Part shown: positions 18,035 through 28,034 of the stretch, piece after piece | Layout: each line of letters opens with the position of its first letter | Position numbering within the stretch: the stretch's first letter is position 1 | From: Magnetovibrio blakemorei | GTDB taxonomy: Bacteria; Pseudomonadota; Alphaproteobacteria; Rhodospirillales; Magnetovibrionaceae | DNA: 56,928 nt | Direction of reading: 5' to 3' | Assembly: GCF_001746755.1 (NCBI RefSeq) | Contig: NZ_MCGG01000022.1 | Coordinates: forward strand, 1 to 56,928 | Program-made: the position numbers and the translations under genes | Notes under the pieces: model-generated | What the model saw: the letters and a program-made list of their open reading frames with translations, nothing else | Database searches by the model: none | Told to the model about the DNA's origin: nothing

Positions 18035-18353
18035 ACGACGTTGTACGTCACCAATCCATAGCACCAAGATTTAGCAGCCCCCCAATTGCCGGGTTTAACA
18101 TGGTGACGTGGCTGAGGGTACGAGGCTGAAAAGTCGTCGTCAGTTCGGGCGTTTATTTTTAAATACGGAAGCACATCATGGGCTTAGATTCTAGAGTTTA
18201 TTATAGGTGCCTTGCAGATAATATCATACTATTATCAACTCTTCTGCGGCAACGTATTGCATGGGACGGGGGGCCTACCAACGCGTTGAATACAATGCTC
18301 TGTTTCGCTAAGGGCGAAGCACAGTTCAAGATGTTCATTTTGGAGCGTGTACT
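18035..18353. other. Intergenic region upstream of the chemoreceptor gene
   Basis: About 320 bp without a supportable gene. Its right half is AT-rich and should hold the promoter of the chemoreceptor gene. I saw no clear sigma-70 or sigma-28 promoter and no strong terminator. Confidence 0.3.
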
Positions 18354-20495
18354 ATGAATTTTAAAATTTCCATCAAACTGCCGATTGTGATTGTTAGTCT
18401 AGCCCTAATCGCCCTAGGCATTACCGCTTATTTTGCCGTGAACAGTGCGGAAAATGCGCTTGAGACCGCACAATCGAGTAAGTTGGAGGCGGTGCAAGAA
18501 TCGCGCATTTCCAATTTGAACAATTACCTGGGATCAATCCAAGAGGACGTTTTGCTCTTGGCGCAAAACCACACGGTTATTGACGCCATCAAGGACTTGG
18601 AAGATTCGTTTGCAGAATTCGGCCCGACCAAAATGCAAATTGCTCAGGGCTTGTATATTGAAAACAATGCCAACGCTGCGGGCGAAAAGCACAAATTAGA
18701 TTACGCCCCTGACGGCTCCACCTACAGCCAAATGCACAAAAAATACCATCCGTGGTTTCGTCAAGTTATGGAAACACGCGGGTATTATGACATCTTTTTG
18801 GTCAATGAAGACGGTGATGTGGTCTACAGCGTCTATAAAGAAGCCGACTATGCCACTAACCTGTTGACCGGTAAGTGGAAAGCTTCTGACCTAGCCAAAG
18901 TGTTCCGCATGGCGCGAGACAACCAGCGTAAGGACTATGTGGCATTCACCGACTTCGCACCTTATGCACCGTCGGCCGACGTTCCGGCCAGCTTCATCGG
19001 TGTGCCGGTGTTTGAATACGATGGCAAATTTCACGGTGCTTTGATCTATCAAATGCCCGTCGGGCGTATCAACAATATCATGCAGAACAAGGCAGGGCTT
19101 GGCAAAACGGGTGAATCTTTCCTGGTTGGTCAAGACAAACTGATGCGTTCTGAATCAACCTTTACCAAAACAGAAGACATCCTCAAGACCAAGGTCGACA
19201 GCGAAGCGGTTACCAAGTCCTTTGCTAATGAAGATGGCGCCATGGCCGCTCAGGATTATCGTGGCGTCGAAGTGTTGACGGCTTATGGTCCGTTAACGTT
19301 CAACGGCGTCACATGGGCTGTGATCGCCAAGATGGACATGGAAGAGGTGGACATTCCTGTCGTTGAAATGCGCAACGGCATTCTGATTGAAGCGGTGATT
19401 CTCGCTTTGATCATTACAGCTATCGGCGTGTTCTTTGCCCGTTCCATCACCAATCCGATCGCCAACATGACCGCCGTTATGGGCGTATTGGCCAATGGTG
19501 ATTTGACGGCGATTGTGCCGTCCACGGAACGCCATGATGAAATCGGCGAAATGGCGGCAGCAGTCGAAGTGTTTAAAGCCAATGGCATCCGCAATAAGGA
19601 AATGGAAGCCGAGGCCGAAGCACAAAAAATTCAAACCGAAAAGGAAAAACGTCAGGTCATGCTCAAGATGGCTGACGATTTTGAAGCTTCGGTTGGCGGC
19701 GTGGTCAACGCTGTGTCCAGTGCATCTACCGAAATGCAGTCCTCAGCACAGACTTTGTCTGCAACAGCGGAACAAACCAGCCGTCAATCAGCAGCGGTTG
19801 CTGCGGCTTCAGAAGAAGCCTCCACGAACGTACAGACTGTGGCATCAGCATCGGAAGAACTGTCCAGTTCGATCTCAGAAATCTCGCGTCAAGTGGCTCA
19901 ATCCACCCAGATCGCGAGTGCCGCAGTGGCCGAAGTTGAAGGGGCTAACGAAAAGGTCCAAGGCTTGGCAGAGGCTGCCAAGAAAATCGGCGAAGTGGTT
20001 GCTTTGATCACCGACATCGCCGATCAGACCAACCTGCTGGCCCTGAATGCCACCATCGAAGCGGCGCGCGCAGGTGAAGCCGGCAAAGGCTTCGCGGTTG
20101 TGGCATCGGAAGTTAAAAACCTGGCAAACGCCACGGCTAAGGCAACTGAGGAAATTTCGGCTCAGATCGGCGGCATCCAGGGTGCCACCCAAGACGCCGT
20201 GACAACGATTGGTTCCATCGGCGGTACCATTGCGAAGATGAATGAAATTGCTTCCGCCATCGCAGCAGCGGTCGAAGAACAGGGTGCAGCGACCCAGGAA
20301 ATCGCCCGCAATGTCGAACAGGCGGCGGCGGGCACCAATGAAGTGTCGACAAACATCGATGGCGTCAATCAAGCGGCTGCCGATACCGGCCATTCCGCAG
20401 GCGAACTGTTGACGGCTGCGACGGAACTCAGCCAGCAATCCGAAATGCTACGCGGTGAGGTCGACAAGTTCTTGGCTAATATCCGTAAAAACTAG
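18354..20495 (+). CDS. Methyl-accepting chemotaxis protein with dCache-type sensor
   Basis: A 713-residue transmembrane chemoreceptor. A first membrane helix (about residues 9-29) is followed by a large periplasmic sensor of about 310 residues (30-345) with the layout of a dCache domain (YDIFLVNEDGDVVYSVYKE, then ESFLVGQDKLMRS). The second helix (about 346-368) leads to a HAMP domain and a cytoplasmic signalling domain whose hairpin tip carries the family signature (DQTNLLALNATIEAARAGEA). No CheR-binding pentapeptide is at the C-terminus. GGAG lies upstream of the ATG. The ligand is unknown; position next to formate dehydrogenase genes makes a C1 or redox-related signal a speculative guess. 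Confidence 0.92.
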   Translation: MNFKISIKLPIVIVSLALIALGITAYFAVNSAENALETAQSSKLEAVQESRISNLNNYLGSIQEDVLLLAQNHTVIDAIKDLEDSFAEFGPTKMQIAQGLYIENNANAAGEKHKLDYAPDGSTYSQMHKKYHPWFRQVMETRGYYDIFLVNEDGDVVYSVYKEADYATNLLTGKWKASDLAKVFRMARDNQRKDYVAFTDFAPYAPSADVPASFIGVPVFEYDGKFHGALIYQMPVGRINNIMQNKAGLGKTGESFLVGQDKLMRSESTFTKTEDILKTKVDSEAVTKSFANEDGAMAAQDYRGVEVLTAYGPLTFNGVTWAVIAKMDMEEVDIPVVEMRNGILIEAVILALIITAIGVFFARSITNPIANMTAVMGVLANGDLTAIVPSTERHDEIGEMAAAVEVFKANGIRNKEMEAEAEAQKIQTEKEKRQVMLKMADDFEASVGGVVNAVSSASTEMQSSAQTLSATAEQTSRQSAAVAAASEEASTNVQTVASASEELSSSISEISRQVAQSTQIASAAVAEVEGANEKVQGLAEAAKKIGEVVALITDIADQTNLLALNATIEAARAGEAGKGFAVVASEVKNLANATAKATEEISAQIGGIQGATQDAVTTIGSIGGTIAKMNEIASAIAAAVEEQGAATQEIARNVEQAAAGTNEVSTNIDGVNQAAADTGHSAGELLTAATELSQQSEMLRGEVDKFLANIRKN

Positions 20496-20535
20496 TTTTA
20501 TGGCTGCTATCTAAGGTTTTCATGAATATCATAAC

Positions 20536-20571
20536 CCTCGTTTGTTGAGATCGTTTTCTCAGCAAGCGGGG
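20536..20571 (+). terminator. Hairpin after the chemoreceptor gene, terminator-like
   Basis: The arms 20536-20550 and 20557-20571 pair over 15 bp with a 6-nt loop (TCGTTT); three of the pairs are G-U in the plus-strand transcript. It starts 40 bp after the stop codon of the chemoreceptor gene. No strong T-run follows, so the case for an intrinsic terminator is moderate. Confidence 0.5.
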
Positions 20572-21033
20572 GAAACTGCTCACGATATTCAAGAATTTGA
20601 CAGAAGCTTGAAAATGCAAGCGCTGGGTCGGGAATCAAACGAATCAGCCGTAAGCTCAAAAATGGCCTGAGAAAACGCCTCCAGGGGATTTCGAGCCATC
20701 TACCACATACGGGGGGGCACCCCAGATAAGGGCCGTAACGACGCCCTTGGAGGCGGTTTCATACGCCCCGATATCAATCAAATTTTCATGCTCCCCAGAA
20801 GCAAGGCGTATGTAAACATGGTTTGTTTTCAATACCTTGTAACGCCGTGAGCGAACAAATTCAATCTTACCGCTTGCCGGTCATTTAAGTTTGCGGCCTA
20901 GACGGTTACATACATCCAGTCCTCACGTAATCGGTCTACATTAGCAAATCATTGCTTTTATCTATTTCAACAATGATTATTCAGGAACCATTCAGTTGCT
21001 TTAAGGTCATACTCAACGCTATCCACTTTCATA
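20572..21033. other. Gene-free stretch with an unassigned open frame
   Basis: About 460 bp between the chemoreceptor terminator hairpin and the RND adaptor gene. On the minus strand, 20656-20880 stays open for about 75 codons but has no ATG (one read segment is ENLIDIGAYETASKGVV). It could be a gene remnant; I do not recognise it. The rightmost 100 bp are AT-rich and probably hold the promoter of the efflux operon. Confidence 0.3.
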
Positions 21034-22128
21034 ATGGGGGCATCCGTGTCTTTTCGACGTCATACAGCAACTCTTATCGTTATGACGGCTCTTGTGGGGG
21101 CAGGGGGTTGGCTGTGGTCGAGTTATGGACCTAACGATACAGAAAGCGAGAGCACAAACGCAACAAAGACGAAGGCCGTGCCCGTCATCGTCGAAACCGT
21201 GAATCCCCTTCCGGCTTCGACCACAGTCGAGGCGATCGGTACCGGGTCGGCGCTGCGCTCCATTGACGTATTTTCAGCCGTCACAGGCCGGGTCACCGAA
21301 GTGGCTTTTGTCGCGGGGCAAATGGTTGCCCAGGACGATGTTTTGCTCCGCCTCGACAATCAGGCTGAGACTTTGGCCGTGCAACTGGCTGAGGTTGAGG
21401 TTCGGCGCGCCCGTCAACTCTTGGACAGATACAAAAAAGCCGCACCCACGGGCGGGATTCCCGCCAGTGAAGTGGACGCGGCGCGAACAGATCTTGATCG
21501 CGTACAGATCCAACTTGATCAGGCGCGTGTTGCCGCCGCTGATCGGGTGATCCGCGCACCCTTTCCCGGTACCGTTGGCATGCCTCTGGTTGATCCCGGT
21601 GACCGGGTTTCAAGTGCGACACTGATCACCACCCTAGACGACCGTTCGGAAATCCTGGTGAGCTTTAACGTACCGGAAATTCACGCGGGACGCATTGCCC
21701 CCAGCATGCCCATCACATTGACCGCTTGGAGTCTGCCCGGTCAAGACTTCACCGGTGCAATTGAATCCGCCGGTAGCCGTCTTGACCCAGAGAGCCGTAG
21801 CCTTGCCGTTCGGGCGCGAGTCCGTAATGACGATGATTTGCTGCGCCCTGGCATGTCGTTCGGCGTGCGCTTCAAGGTGCCGGGTCACCCCTATCCTGCC
21901 GTCAATGAAGTGGCGGTGATGTGGGGCAAGGGAGGCGCTTATGTTTGGCGCATCAACGCCGACAATACCGCTGAAAAAATTGACGTAACCATCATTCGCC
22001 GTGATGGCCCGCGGGTGTTGATTGATGGCCCCGTCGCCAAAGGCGATCGCATTGTGATCGAAGGGGTGCAGAGTCTGCGCCCTGGAGCACTTGTTAAAAT
22101 TGTCCCGTCAAAACGCGTGAGCGGTTAA
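21034..22128 (+). CDS. RND efflux periplasmic adaptor (membrane fusion protein)
   Basis: A 364-residue HlyD/AcrA-type adaptor. An N-terminal membrane anchor (TLIVMTALVGAGGWLW) is followed by the lipoyl-like half motif (GRVTEVAFVAGQMVAQDDVL), a helical hairpin (about 110-165), the second lipoyl half (VIRAPFPGTVGMPLVDPGD), then beta-barrel and membrane-proximal domains. It links the inner membrane pump to the outer membrane channel. A GTG at 21046, preceded by GGGGG, is a plausible alternative start. It is the first gene of a three-gene operon, 15 bp before the pump gene. Confidence 0.9.
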   Translation: MGASVSFRRHTATLIVMTALVGAGGWLWSSYGPNDTESESTNATKTKAVPVIVETVNPLPASTTVEAIGTGSALRSIDVFSAVTGRVTEVAFVAGQMVAQDDVLLRLDNQAETLAVQLAEVEVRRARQLLDRYKKAAPTGGIPASEVDAARTDLDRVQIQLDQARVAAADRVIRAPFPGTVGMPLVDPGDRVSSATLITTLDDRSEILVSFNVPEIHAGRIAPSMPITLTAWSLPGQDFTGAIESAGSRLDPESRSLAVRARVRNDDDLLRPGMSFGVRFKVPGHPYPAVNEVAVMWGKGGAYVWRINADNTAEKIDVTIIRRDGPRVLIDGPVAKGDRIVIEGVQSLRPGALVKIVPSKRVSG

Positions 22129-22143
22129 GGGGGGCGCTTTTTT

Positions 22144-25100
22144 ATGCCGCATTTATCGGACCTGCCGTCCTTATCGGTTCGCCGCCCCGTGCTTATCATT
22201 GTCATCAATTTGTTGATTTTGATTGCGGGGTTGGGGGCGTTGACCGGCATGGAAGTTCGCGAATTGCCCAACGTGGATAAACCGCTTGTGACCGTGCGGA
22301 TGAATTGGGACGGGGCGTCTCCGGAAACCATGGACGCCGAGGTTACCTCTGTCATCGAAGGGGCCGTCGCGCGTGTGGCCGGGGTGCAATCCATTGATAG
22401 TGCCAGCGAAGAAAACAATGCCCGCGTCCGCATCACCTTCTACCCCAATGTGAACCTGGAAACCGCCGCCAACGATATCCGTGAAGCGGTGGCCGCAGCT
22501 GAGCGCAATCTCCCCGACGGCGTTGATAACATCACCGTCATCAAGGCCGATGACAATGCCACGCCGATCATGCGCTTGGCGGCATACAGCGACACGCTTA
22601 ACCAAGAAAACCTGACCCGCCTGATCGAAGACGATATATCCAGCCGCATTGCCGCCGTGCCCGGCGTCGCAGCGGTGCAGCAATCCGGCAATCGCGCCCA
22701 GGTCATGCGGGTGATCGTTGACCCTTTGCGTCTGACCGCATACGGTCTCAGCATTGACGATTTGTCGACAACGCTGAAACGCGCCCGTCTTGACATTCCC
22801 GCAGGCAGTTTTAAATCCGCCGACCAGTTGCTGTTGGTCCGCGCCAATGCCTCCATCACCACGCCGGACGGTATCGAGGCTTTGGAAATCTCCGACAACA
22901 TTCGGGTCGGCGACGTGGCGACAGCCATTTATGGACCGCAAGCAGCTGAAACCTATACCCGGCTTGATGGTCGCTCCGTCGTCGGCATGGACATCTTGCG
23001 CCAAGCCAAATCCAACACCATCGCCATCGCCGATCGCGTTGATGCCTTGATCCAACGCATCAACGACACCCGCACCGACGTCCACATCGTCAAAACGTCC
23101 GACGACGCGTTGTTCATTCGCGGTGCGGTGCGCGAGGTGATCTATAGCCTTGGTTTGGCGATCGTGATCGTGATCGGCGTAATCTATGCCTTTATCGGTG
23201 GCTTGCGAGCAACCTTGATTCCGGCGGTGACGATTCCGGTGTCGCTGATTGGCACCTTGGTGGCCATCTGGATGTTGGGCTTTTCCATCAACATGTTGAC
23301 CTTGTTGGCCCTGGTTCTGGGCACCGGCATGATTGTCGATGATGCCATTGTGGTGCTGGAAAACATTCAACGGCTCCGCGCCCAAGGAATCAAGCCTTTG
23401 GCGGCCGCCGTGATGGGAACGCGTCAAGTGTACTTTGCGGTGCTTGCCAGCACCGCGACCTTGATTTCGGTCTTCCTGCCGATTGCGTTTTTACCCGGCA
23501 CCGCGGGTCGCCTGTTTACCGAATTTAGTTTTGTCCTCGCCATTGCCGTGTCGATTTCCTCGTTTGTGGCCCTCAGCCTCTGTTCCATGCTGTCCTCTCG
23601 TTTGCCCGCAGATGCCGGCCATAAGACCGGAGCATTACGCGAACCTTTGGCGGCATTTGGCGAACGCATGATCCAGGTTTATCGCAAATCCCTCGACATC
23701 GCGTTGGGGGCACGGTTCAAGGTTTTGCTCGGAGCCTTGCTGATTGCAGGCCTTGCGGGAGGACTTTATTTTGCCATTCAACAAGAATTGATCCCCGAGG
23801 AAGACCGCGGACTGTTGCTTACGCGCTTGCGCGGACCTGATGGCGTCGGCCCAGATTATATGGACCGCCAAGCCGCCCAAGCTGAAGAAATCATGAGACC
23901 GCTTCGCGAAGCCGGGGAAATCACAGCGATTTACAGCATGGTTGGCCGCTATGATCCAAACTTGGCGATTATCGTTGCCCCCTTGGCCCCGTGGTCCGAA
24001 CGGTCCCGCGGGCAAAGCGAAATCATAACTGAAATAAACAAAAAATTACGTGATATCCCCGGTGTCAGCACCCGCGTGTATTCTACCAACAGCCTTGGCA
24101 TTCGCGGCGGCGGTGAAGGTCTTTCATTCGCCGTAACGGGCACCAACTACGAAGCCATTGCGGCGGCAACCGACACCTTAATCAGCGCGATTGAACAAGA
24201 CATGCCCGGCCTGCGCGACCTGAACATGTCTTACAAACCGACCCAACCCCAGCTCTCAATCAGCATTGACCGCCGTCGTGCCGAAGATTTGGGGGCTCCG
24301 GTCGCCGGCATTACCGACACGCTGCGCGCCATGGTCAGTGGCTTTGAGGTTGCCCAACTCAACATCGATGACCGCCAAGTGCCGATCATTTTAGAATCAG
24401 CCACGGGTGCCATCAATGATCCGGGCGATCTCTATAACCTGTTCGTTTCGGCGGGGGATAACCGCCTCGTGCCGTTGGCATCCTTCATCACCATGGAAGA
24501 AAAAGGGATCGCCGCCCAACTTGACCGAACCGCACAAAAGCGTGCAATCACGATAAGTGCATCGCTTGAGCCCGGCTATACAATTGACCGCGCCATCACC
24601 GACCTAACCACCCTGGCGGCAAAAGTTTTGCCACCAGGCAATGAGATCGTGCTGCAAGGAGAAGCCGCAACCCTGACGGAAACAAGCCGAGAGGTCGCCC
24701 TGACATTCGTCATTGCGATTGTCGTGGTGTTGCTGGTTCTTGCCGCTCAATTTGAAAGTTTCATGAGTGCTGTGGTGGTGGTTTTGACCGTGCCCTTTGG
24801 CTTGGCCGCGGCTATTTTTGCACTGTCCGTTACGGGAACGTCGATCAACATTTACTCACAAATCGGCTTGGTAATGTTGGTAGGCCTGATGGCTAAAAAC
24901 GGCATCTTGGTGGTTGAGTTTGCTGATCAGTTGCGCGACCAAGGACATGATGTCCTTGAGGCCGTAAGAACGTCGGCCATGATTCGGTTGCGCCCGGTGA
25001 TGATGACCATGCTGTCCACCGTGATGGGCGGTTTGCCCTTGATTTTAGGGTCTGGCCCGGGGGCAGAAGCCCGCGCTGCGATCGGTTGGGTGATCTTCGG

Positions 25101-25266
25101 CGGCTTAGGCATTGCGACCGTCTTCACGTTGTTCTTGGTGCCCGTCATCTACAGCCTTTTGGCTCCTTATTCCAAACCCCGCGCCCAAACAGGTGATAAG
25201 CTGCGCAATGAATTGGACCATAGTCTTGGGCCAGACAAAGACATTGAAGAAGAGGCCTCCCGATGA
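22144..25266 (+). CDS. RND efflux pump, inner membrane permease (HAE1-like)
   Basis: A 1040-residue proton-driven efflux pump, the usual size for AcrB/MexB relatives. It has an N-terminal helix (RRPVLIIVINLLILIAGLGA), two large periplasmic loops and two groups of membrane helices. The central helix motif LALVLGTGMIVDDAIVVLEN (about 390-410) carries the Asp-Asp pair used in proton relay. VGLMAKNGILVVEFADQLRD in the second half is the matching family signature. The drug or metabolite is unknown. Its stop overlaps the start of the outer membrane factor gene by 4 bp (ATGA), so the genes are translationally coupled. Confidence 0.93.
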   Translation: MPHLSDLPSLSVRRPVLIIVINLLILIAGLGALTGMEVRELPNVDKPLVTVRMNWDGASPETMDAEVTSVIEGAVARVAGVQSIDSASEENNARVRITFYPNVNLETAANDIREAVAAAERNLPDGVDNITVIKADDNATPIMRLAAYSDTLNQENLTRLIEDDISSRIAAVPGVAAVQQSGNRAQVMRVIVDPLRLTAYGLSIDDLSTTLKRARLDIPAGSFKSADQLLLVRANASITTPDGIEALEISDNIRVGDVATAIYGPQAAETYTRLDGRSVVGMDILRQAKSNTIAIADRVDALIQRINDTRTDVHIVKTSDDALFIRGAVREVIYSLGLAIVIVIGVIYAFIGGLRATLIPAVTIPVSLIGTLVAIWMLGFSINMLTLLALVLGTGMIVDDAIVVLENIQRLRAQGIKPLAAAVMGTRQVYFAVLASTATLISVFLPIAFLPGTAGRLFTEFSFVLAIAVSISSFVALSLCSMLSSRLPADAGHKTGALREPLAAFGERMIQVYRKSLDIALGARFKVLLGALLIAGLAGGLYFAIQQELIPEEDRGLLLTRLRGPDGVGPDYMDRQAAQAEEIMRPLREAGEITAIYSMVGRYDPNLAIIVAPLAPWSERSRGQSEIITEINKKLRDIPGVSTRVYSTNSLGIRGGGEGLSFAVTGTNYEAIAAATDTLISAIEQDMPGLRDLNMSYKPTQPQLSISIDRRRAEDLGAPVAGITDTLRAMVSGFEVAQLNIDDRQVPIILESATGAINDPGDLYNLFVSAGDNRLVPLASFITMEEKGIAAQLDRTAQKRAITISASLEPGYTIDRAITDLTTLAAKVLPPGNEIVLQGEAATLTETSREVALTFVIAIVVVLLVLAAQFESFMSAVVVVLTVPFGLAAAIFALSVTGTSINIYSQIGLVMLVGLMAKNGILVVEFADQLRDQGHDVLEAVRTSAMIRLRPVMMTMLSTVMGGLPLILGSGPGAEARAAIGWVIFGGLGIATVFTLFLVPVIYSLLAPYSKPRAQTGDKLRNELDHSLGPDKDIEEEASR

Positions 25267-26699
25267 GGATCGTTGTGCCTCGCATCGTTCCCATGGCCGC
25301 CGTATTTCTGGTGTCGGGGTGCCTCACGACCGTTGGACCGGACTACACCCCGCCAAAAATGGATGCCGGGCAAGATTTTATCGCCCCTCAGCCGCTCGCC
25401 GACGCGACGCGGGCGCAAGACATCTGGTGGACAGCCTTTGAGGACCCGATCCTCGTCCGCCTGATCGAAACGGGGCTGACGAATAACTTAGATATTCAAC
25501 TGGCCGATAGCTTGGTTCGAGAATCTGAGGCCACGCTGGTGTCCACAGGTGCCGCGCGGAGCCCGACCCTTGATGGCTCAGCGACCACCACCACCACCAG
25601 CGACCGAAAACTCGGCGCTTCAGCATCAAATGCCGACAGAAACATGTCGCCCAACACCGATACGCTTGTCGGTGGCGTGTTTTCTTGGGCCGCAGATTTG
25701 TTCGGTGGCGCTAAGCGCGCTGAAGAGGCTGCGCGTGCCGATGCCGAGCGACAGGCCTGGTTGCGTCGTGATACCATGTTGGCCGTTGTCTCTGACATTG
25801 CCCGCACATATGTGGCTTTGCGCGGAGCTGAGCAGCGTTTGGTCTTAACCCAGGAATCTCTTGATCTGCAACGGCGCACGGTTGAGATCGTCACCAGCCG
25901 TGTCAATGCCGGTCTGGCCCCAGGTATGGATCTGTCCAGGGCCGAGGCTTCCGTACAAGCCTTGGAAGCTGACCTAAGCCCGATCGAGACCGAAATCCGC
26001 CAGGCCCGCGACACCCTATCGACATTGGTAGGACGCCGCCCAGGGGGTATTGATAATATTGCCCCCGTAGACGGACCATCCGCCGTTCCCACGATCTTTG
26101 CCACCCCCGTCTTGGGCCAACCGGCTGACATGTTGCGCAGACGTCCCGATCTGCGCGCCGCCGAACGCGACCTGCAAAGCGCCACGGCGGGTATCGGCGT
26201 TGCTGAATCCGCACTTTATCCCAGCCTGACAATTCCGGCCAAATTTCAGGTCACGATAAAGGGTTTTGGCACTTCAGAGATTGTCCGCACATTGCTTGCC
26301 AGTCTTGGCGCAACGCTCGATATTCCAATTTTTGATGGCGGTGCCGCTCGCGCCGATTTAACCATCGCCGAAGAACAAGCCCGCCAAGCGCTCATCACCT
26401 ACCGCTCGACCTTGCTCACGGCCCTGTCAGAAGTTGAATCTGCGCTCCATGCCCATGATGGTGCACAGCGGCGTCTAACAGCCCTGAACCGTGCCGTGGC
26501 TGCAGATGCCCGCGCTTACGAACAAGCCAGCACACTCTATGCACAAGGTTTGACGAGTTTTCTGAATATTCTCGATGCACAACGGACAATGACCACAACC
26601 CGCCTGCGCCAAGTCATCACACGTACCGATCTGGCGACCACGTCCATCGACCTGTTTCAGGCTGTAGGGTTTGCCCCAATGGACACTGTTGCCAAATAA
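25263..26699 (+). CDS. RND efflux outer membrane factor, NodT family lipoprotein
   Basis: A 478-residue TolC-like outer membrane channel. The N-terminus has a lipoprotein signal (AAVFLVSGCLTT, with the Cys that would be lipidated), followed by GPDYTPP, typical of the NodT family. The two repeated OEP domains run about residues 60-255 and 285-470, with long helices (AADLFGGAKRAEEAARADAE and LASLGATLDIPIFDGGAARA). It completes the tripartite pump with the two genes upstream. It is convergent with the bicupin gene, 37 bp apart. Confidence 0.9.
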   Translation: MRIVVPRIVPMAAVFLVSGCLTTVGPDYTPPKMDAGQDFIAPQPLADATRAQDIWWTAFEDPILVRLIETGLTNNLDIQLADSLVRESEATLVSTGAARSPTLDGSATTTTTSDRKLGASASNADRNMSPNTDTLVGGVFSWAADLFGGAKRAEEAARADAERQAWLRRDTMLAVVSDIARTYVALRGAEQRLVLTQESLDLQRRTVEIVTSRVNAGLAPGMDLSRAEASVQALEADLSPIETEIRQARDTLSTLVGRRPGGIDNIAPVDGPSAVPTIFATPVLGQPADMLRRRPDLRAAERDLQSATAGIGVAESALYPSLTIPAKFQVTIKGFGTSEIVRTLLASLGATLDIPIFDGGAARADLTIAEEQARQALITYRSTLLTALSEVESALHAHDGAQRRLTALNRAVAADARAYEQASTLYAQGLTSFLNILDAQRTMTTTRLRQVITRTDLATTSIDLFQAVGFAPMDTVAK

Positions 26700-26736
26700 G
26701 TCTGTCCTTAAAATTTGGAGCACACACACTGTCGGC

Positions 26737-27447
26737 TTATCCGATCGCTTTAGAGCTCAGGCCAGCGTAAGCACTGTCGTCACGTACTTCGACGTCTTCA
26801 AGATGCCCAACTTTCACGTAAATCAAACAACCTTGATCTGAAAACGGCGTATGTGGACTTGGCTCTGGGTTTCTTGACCATGTCCCGGCGGGATAGTCTC
26901 CAAATTCATCCTGAAACATGCCTTCAAGGACGTAAATTTCTTCCCCTCCAAGATGACCGTGGCGTTGAAACTTTGTGCCCGGTTGCCACCGGACCAGAGC
27001 CACGCTTTCTTGCTTATAGCGATGCAGCGGCAAGACGCTCAATCCCTCGACAAGACCGGGAGAGAACGGCGTATTCTGGGTGTCGATCCGCACCGTTGTG
27101 TTATCTCCCTTTTGAAACTGCCACAACTTGACCAAAATTAACGCGCCATCAGTGGTGAAAGGCGCATGGCTTGAGCCGACAGGATTTCGCACATACGTCC
27201 CCGGTCCAAAATCTCCGTCTTGATCTGAAAACGTTCCTTCCAAGACCAGAAACTCTTCTCCACCGTCGTGGGTGTGTTCGGGAAACGAAGCCCCCGGAGC
27301 AAATCTCACCAGCGACGTTGCCCGCGCGACTTCATCGCCAATACGATCCAACATCAAGCGGTCCACACCCAAAGTTGGAGATGCAATCCAATCTGCATCA
27401 CCGGGACGAACGACAACCCGCTTGGTGAAATCGGCATTGATCAACAT
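26737..27447 (-). CDS. Bicupin protein, ChrR-like cupin repeats
   Basis: About 236 residues with two successive cupin domains of the ChrR anti-sigma C-terminal type. First: FAPGASFPEHTHDGGEEFLV, about residues 53-72. Second: WQPGTKFQRHGHLGGEEIYV in the second half. Each has the His-x-His...Glu pattern that holds a metal ion. The N-terminal zinc-binding anti-sigma part of true ChrR is absent, so an enzymatic or sensing role is open. The start at 27447 lies 6 nt after AAGGAG; an ATG six bases earlier touches that site and is less likely. It ends 37 bp from the efflux operon and follows the second mobB on the same strand. Confidence 0.82.
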   Translation of the reverse strand: MLINADFTKRVVVRPGDADWIASPTLGVDRLMLDRIGDEVARATSLVRFAPGASFPEHTHDGGEEFLVLEGTFSDQDGDFGPGTYVRNPVGSSHAPFTTDGALILVKLWQFQKGDNTTVRIDTQNTPFSPGLVEGLSVLPLHRYKQESVALVRWQPGTKFQRHGHLGGEEIYVLEGMFQDEFGDYPAGTWSRNPEPSPHTPFSDQGCLIYVKVGHLEDVEVRDDSAYAGLSSKAIG

Positions 27448-27481
27448 GGTCATCTCCTTGCGGCAATATTTTCCGGGCATG

Positions 27482-28000
27482 TTATGCTGCAGTCTTCTTG
27501 GGTTTAGACAATCCCGTATGGTTTAAAATGAAATCTGCAATACCGGGAATGTCATTCAAGTCTAGGCTGGGGCGTGCACTGTCTGAGATGGCTTCATCAC
27601 TGGCCACGGCAACGATGGTGGAATTTCCGGGGGCGAGGAATGTCTTTCCATGACGGGGGCGATAGACTTCCAGTTTGTCATGCCCTTCCCGTTTAAAGCC
27701 CTCGACCAGGACCAAATCAACCGGCTTCATGTGTTCCAGCAATTCAGTCAAAGTTGGTTCCGGTTCGCCGCGCAATTCACGCACCAGCGCCCATCGTCCT
27801 GCAGACGACACCAGAACCTCATCTGCTCCGGCCTGACGGTGGCGATATGAATCCTTGCCCGGTTTATCAATGTCGAAATTGTGGTGGGTGTGCTTCATCG
27901 TCGAAATACGCAGGCCCCGCTGCTTCAATTCGGGAATCAGATGGATGAGCAATTCCGTCTTGCCGCTGCCGCTCATGCCGACGATACCAAACACGCGCAT
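27482..28000 (-). CDS. mobB: Molybdopterin-guanine dinucleotide biosynthesis adaptor MobB (copy 2)
   Basis: About 172 residues, closely similar to the product at 7025-7561 along the whole length. It has the P-loop GIVGMSGSGKTELLIHLIPE, the shared MKHTHHNFDIDKPGKDSYRH and LVLVEGFKREGH. The DNA is also clearly alike over the P-loop and HTHHNFD regions. The ATG at 28000, with GGGGAGGG upstream, is preferred over the in-frame start at 28060. It stands 35 bp after S-formylglutathione hydrolase in the same direction, so in the C1 island it may help supply molybdenum cofactor for the NAD-type formate dehydrogenase. Confidence 0.88.
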   Translation of the reverse strand: MRVFGIVGMSGSGKTELLIHLIPELKQRGLRISTMKHTHHNFDIDKPGKDSYRHRQAGADEVLVSSAGRWALVRELRGEPEPTLTELLEHMKPVDLVLVEGFKREGHDKLEVYRPRHGKTFLAPGNSTIVAVASDEAISDSARPSLDLNDIPGIADFILNHTGLSKPKKTAA

Positions 28001-28034
28001 TATCCCTCCCCTTGCATTCAAAAGGGTTGTTGGG

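Noticed and set aside
22171-23427. Long minus-strand frame of 418 codons
   Set aside because: It lies wholly inside the RND pump gene in antisense, is His/Gln/Gly-rich in the way of a GC-rich shadow frame, and has no family features.
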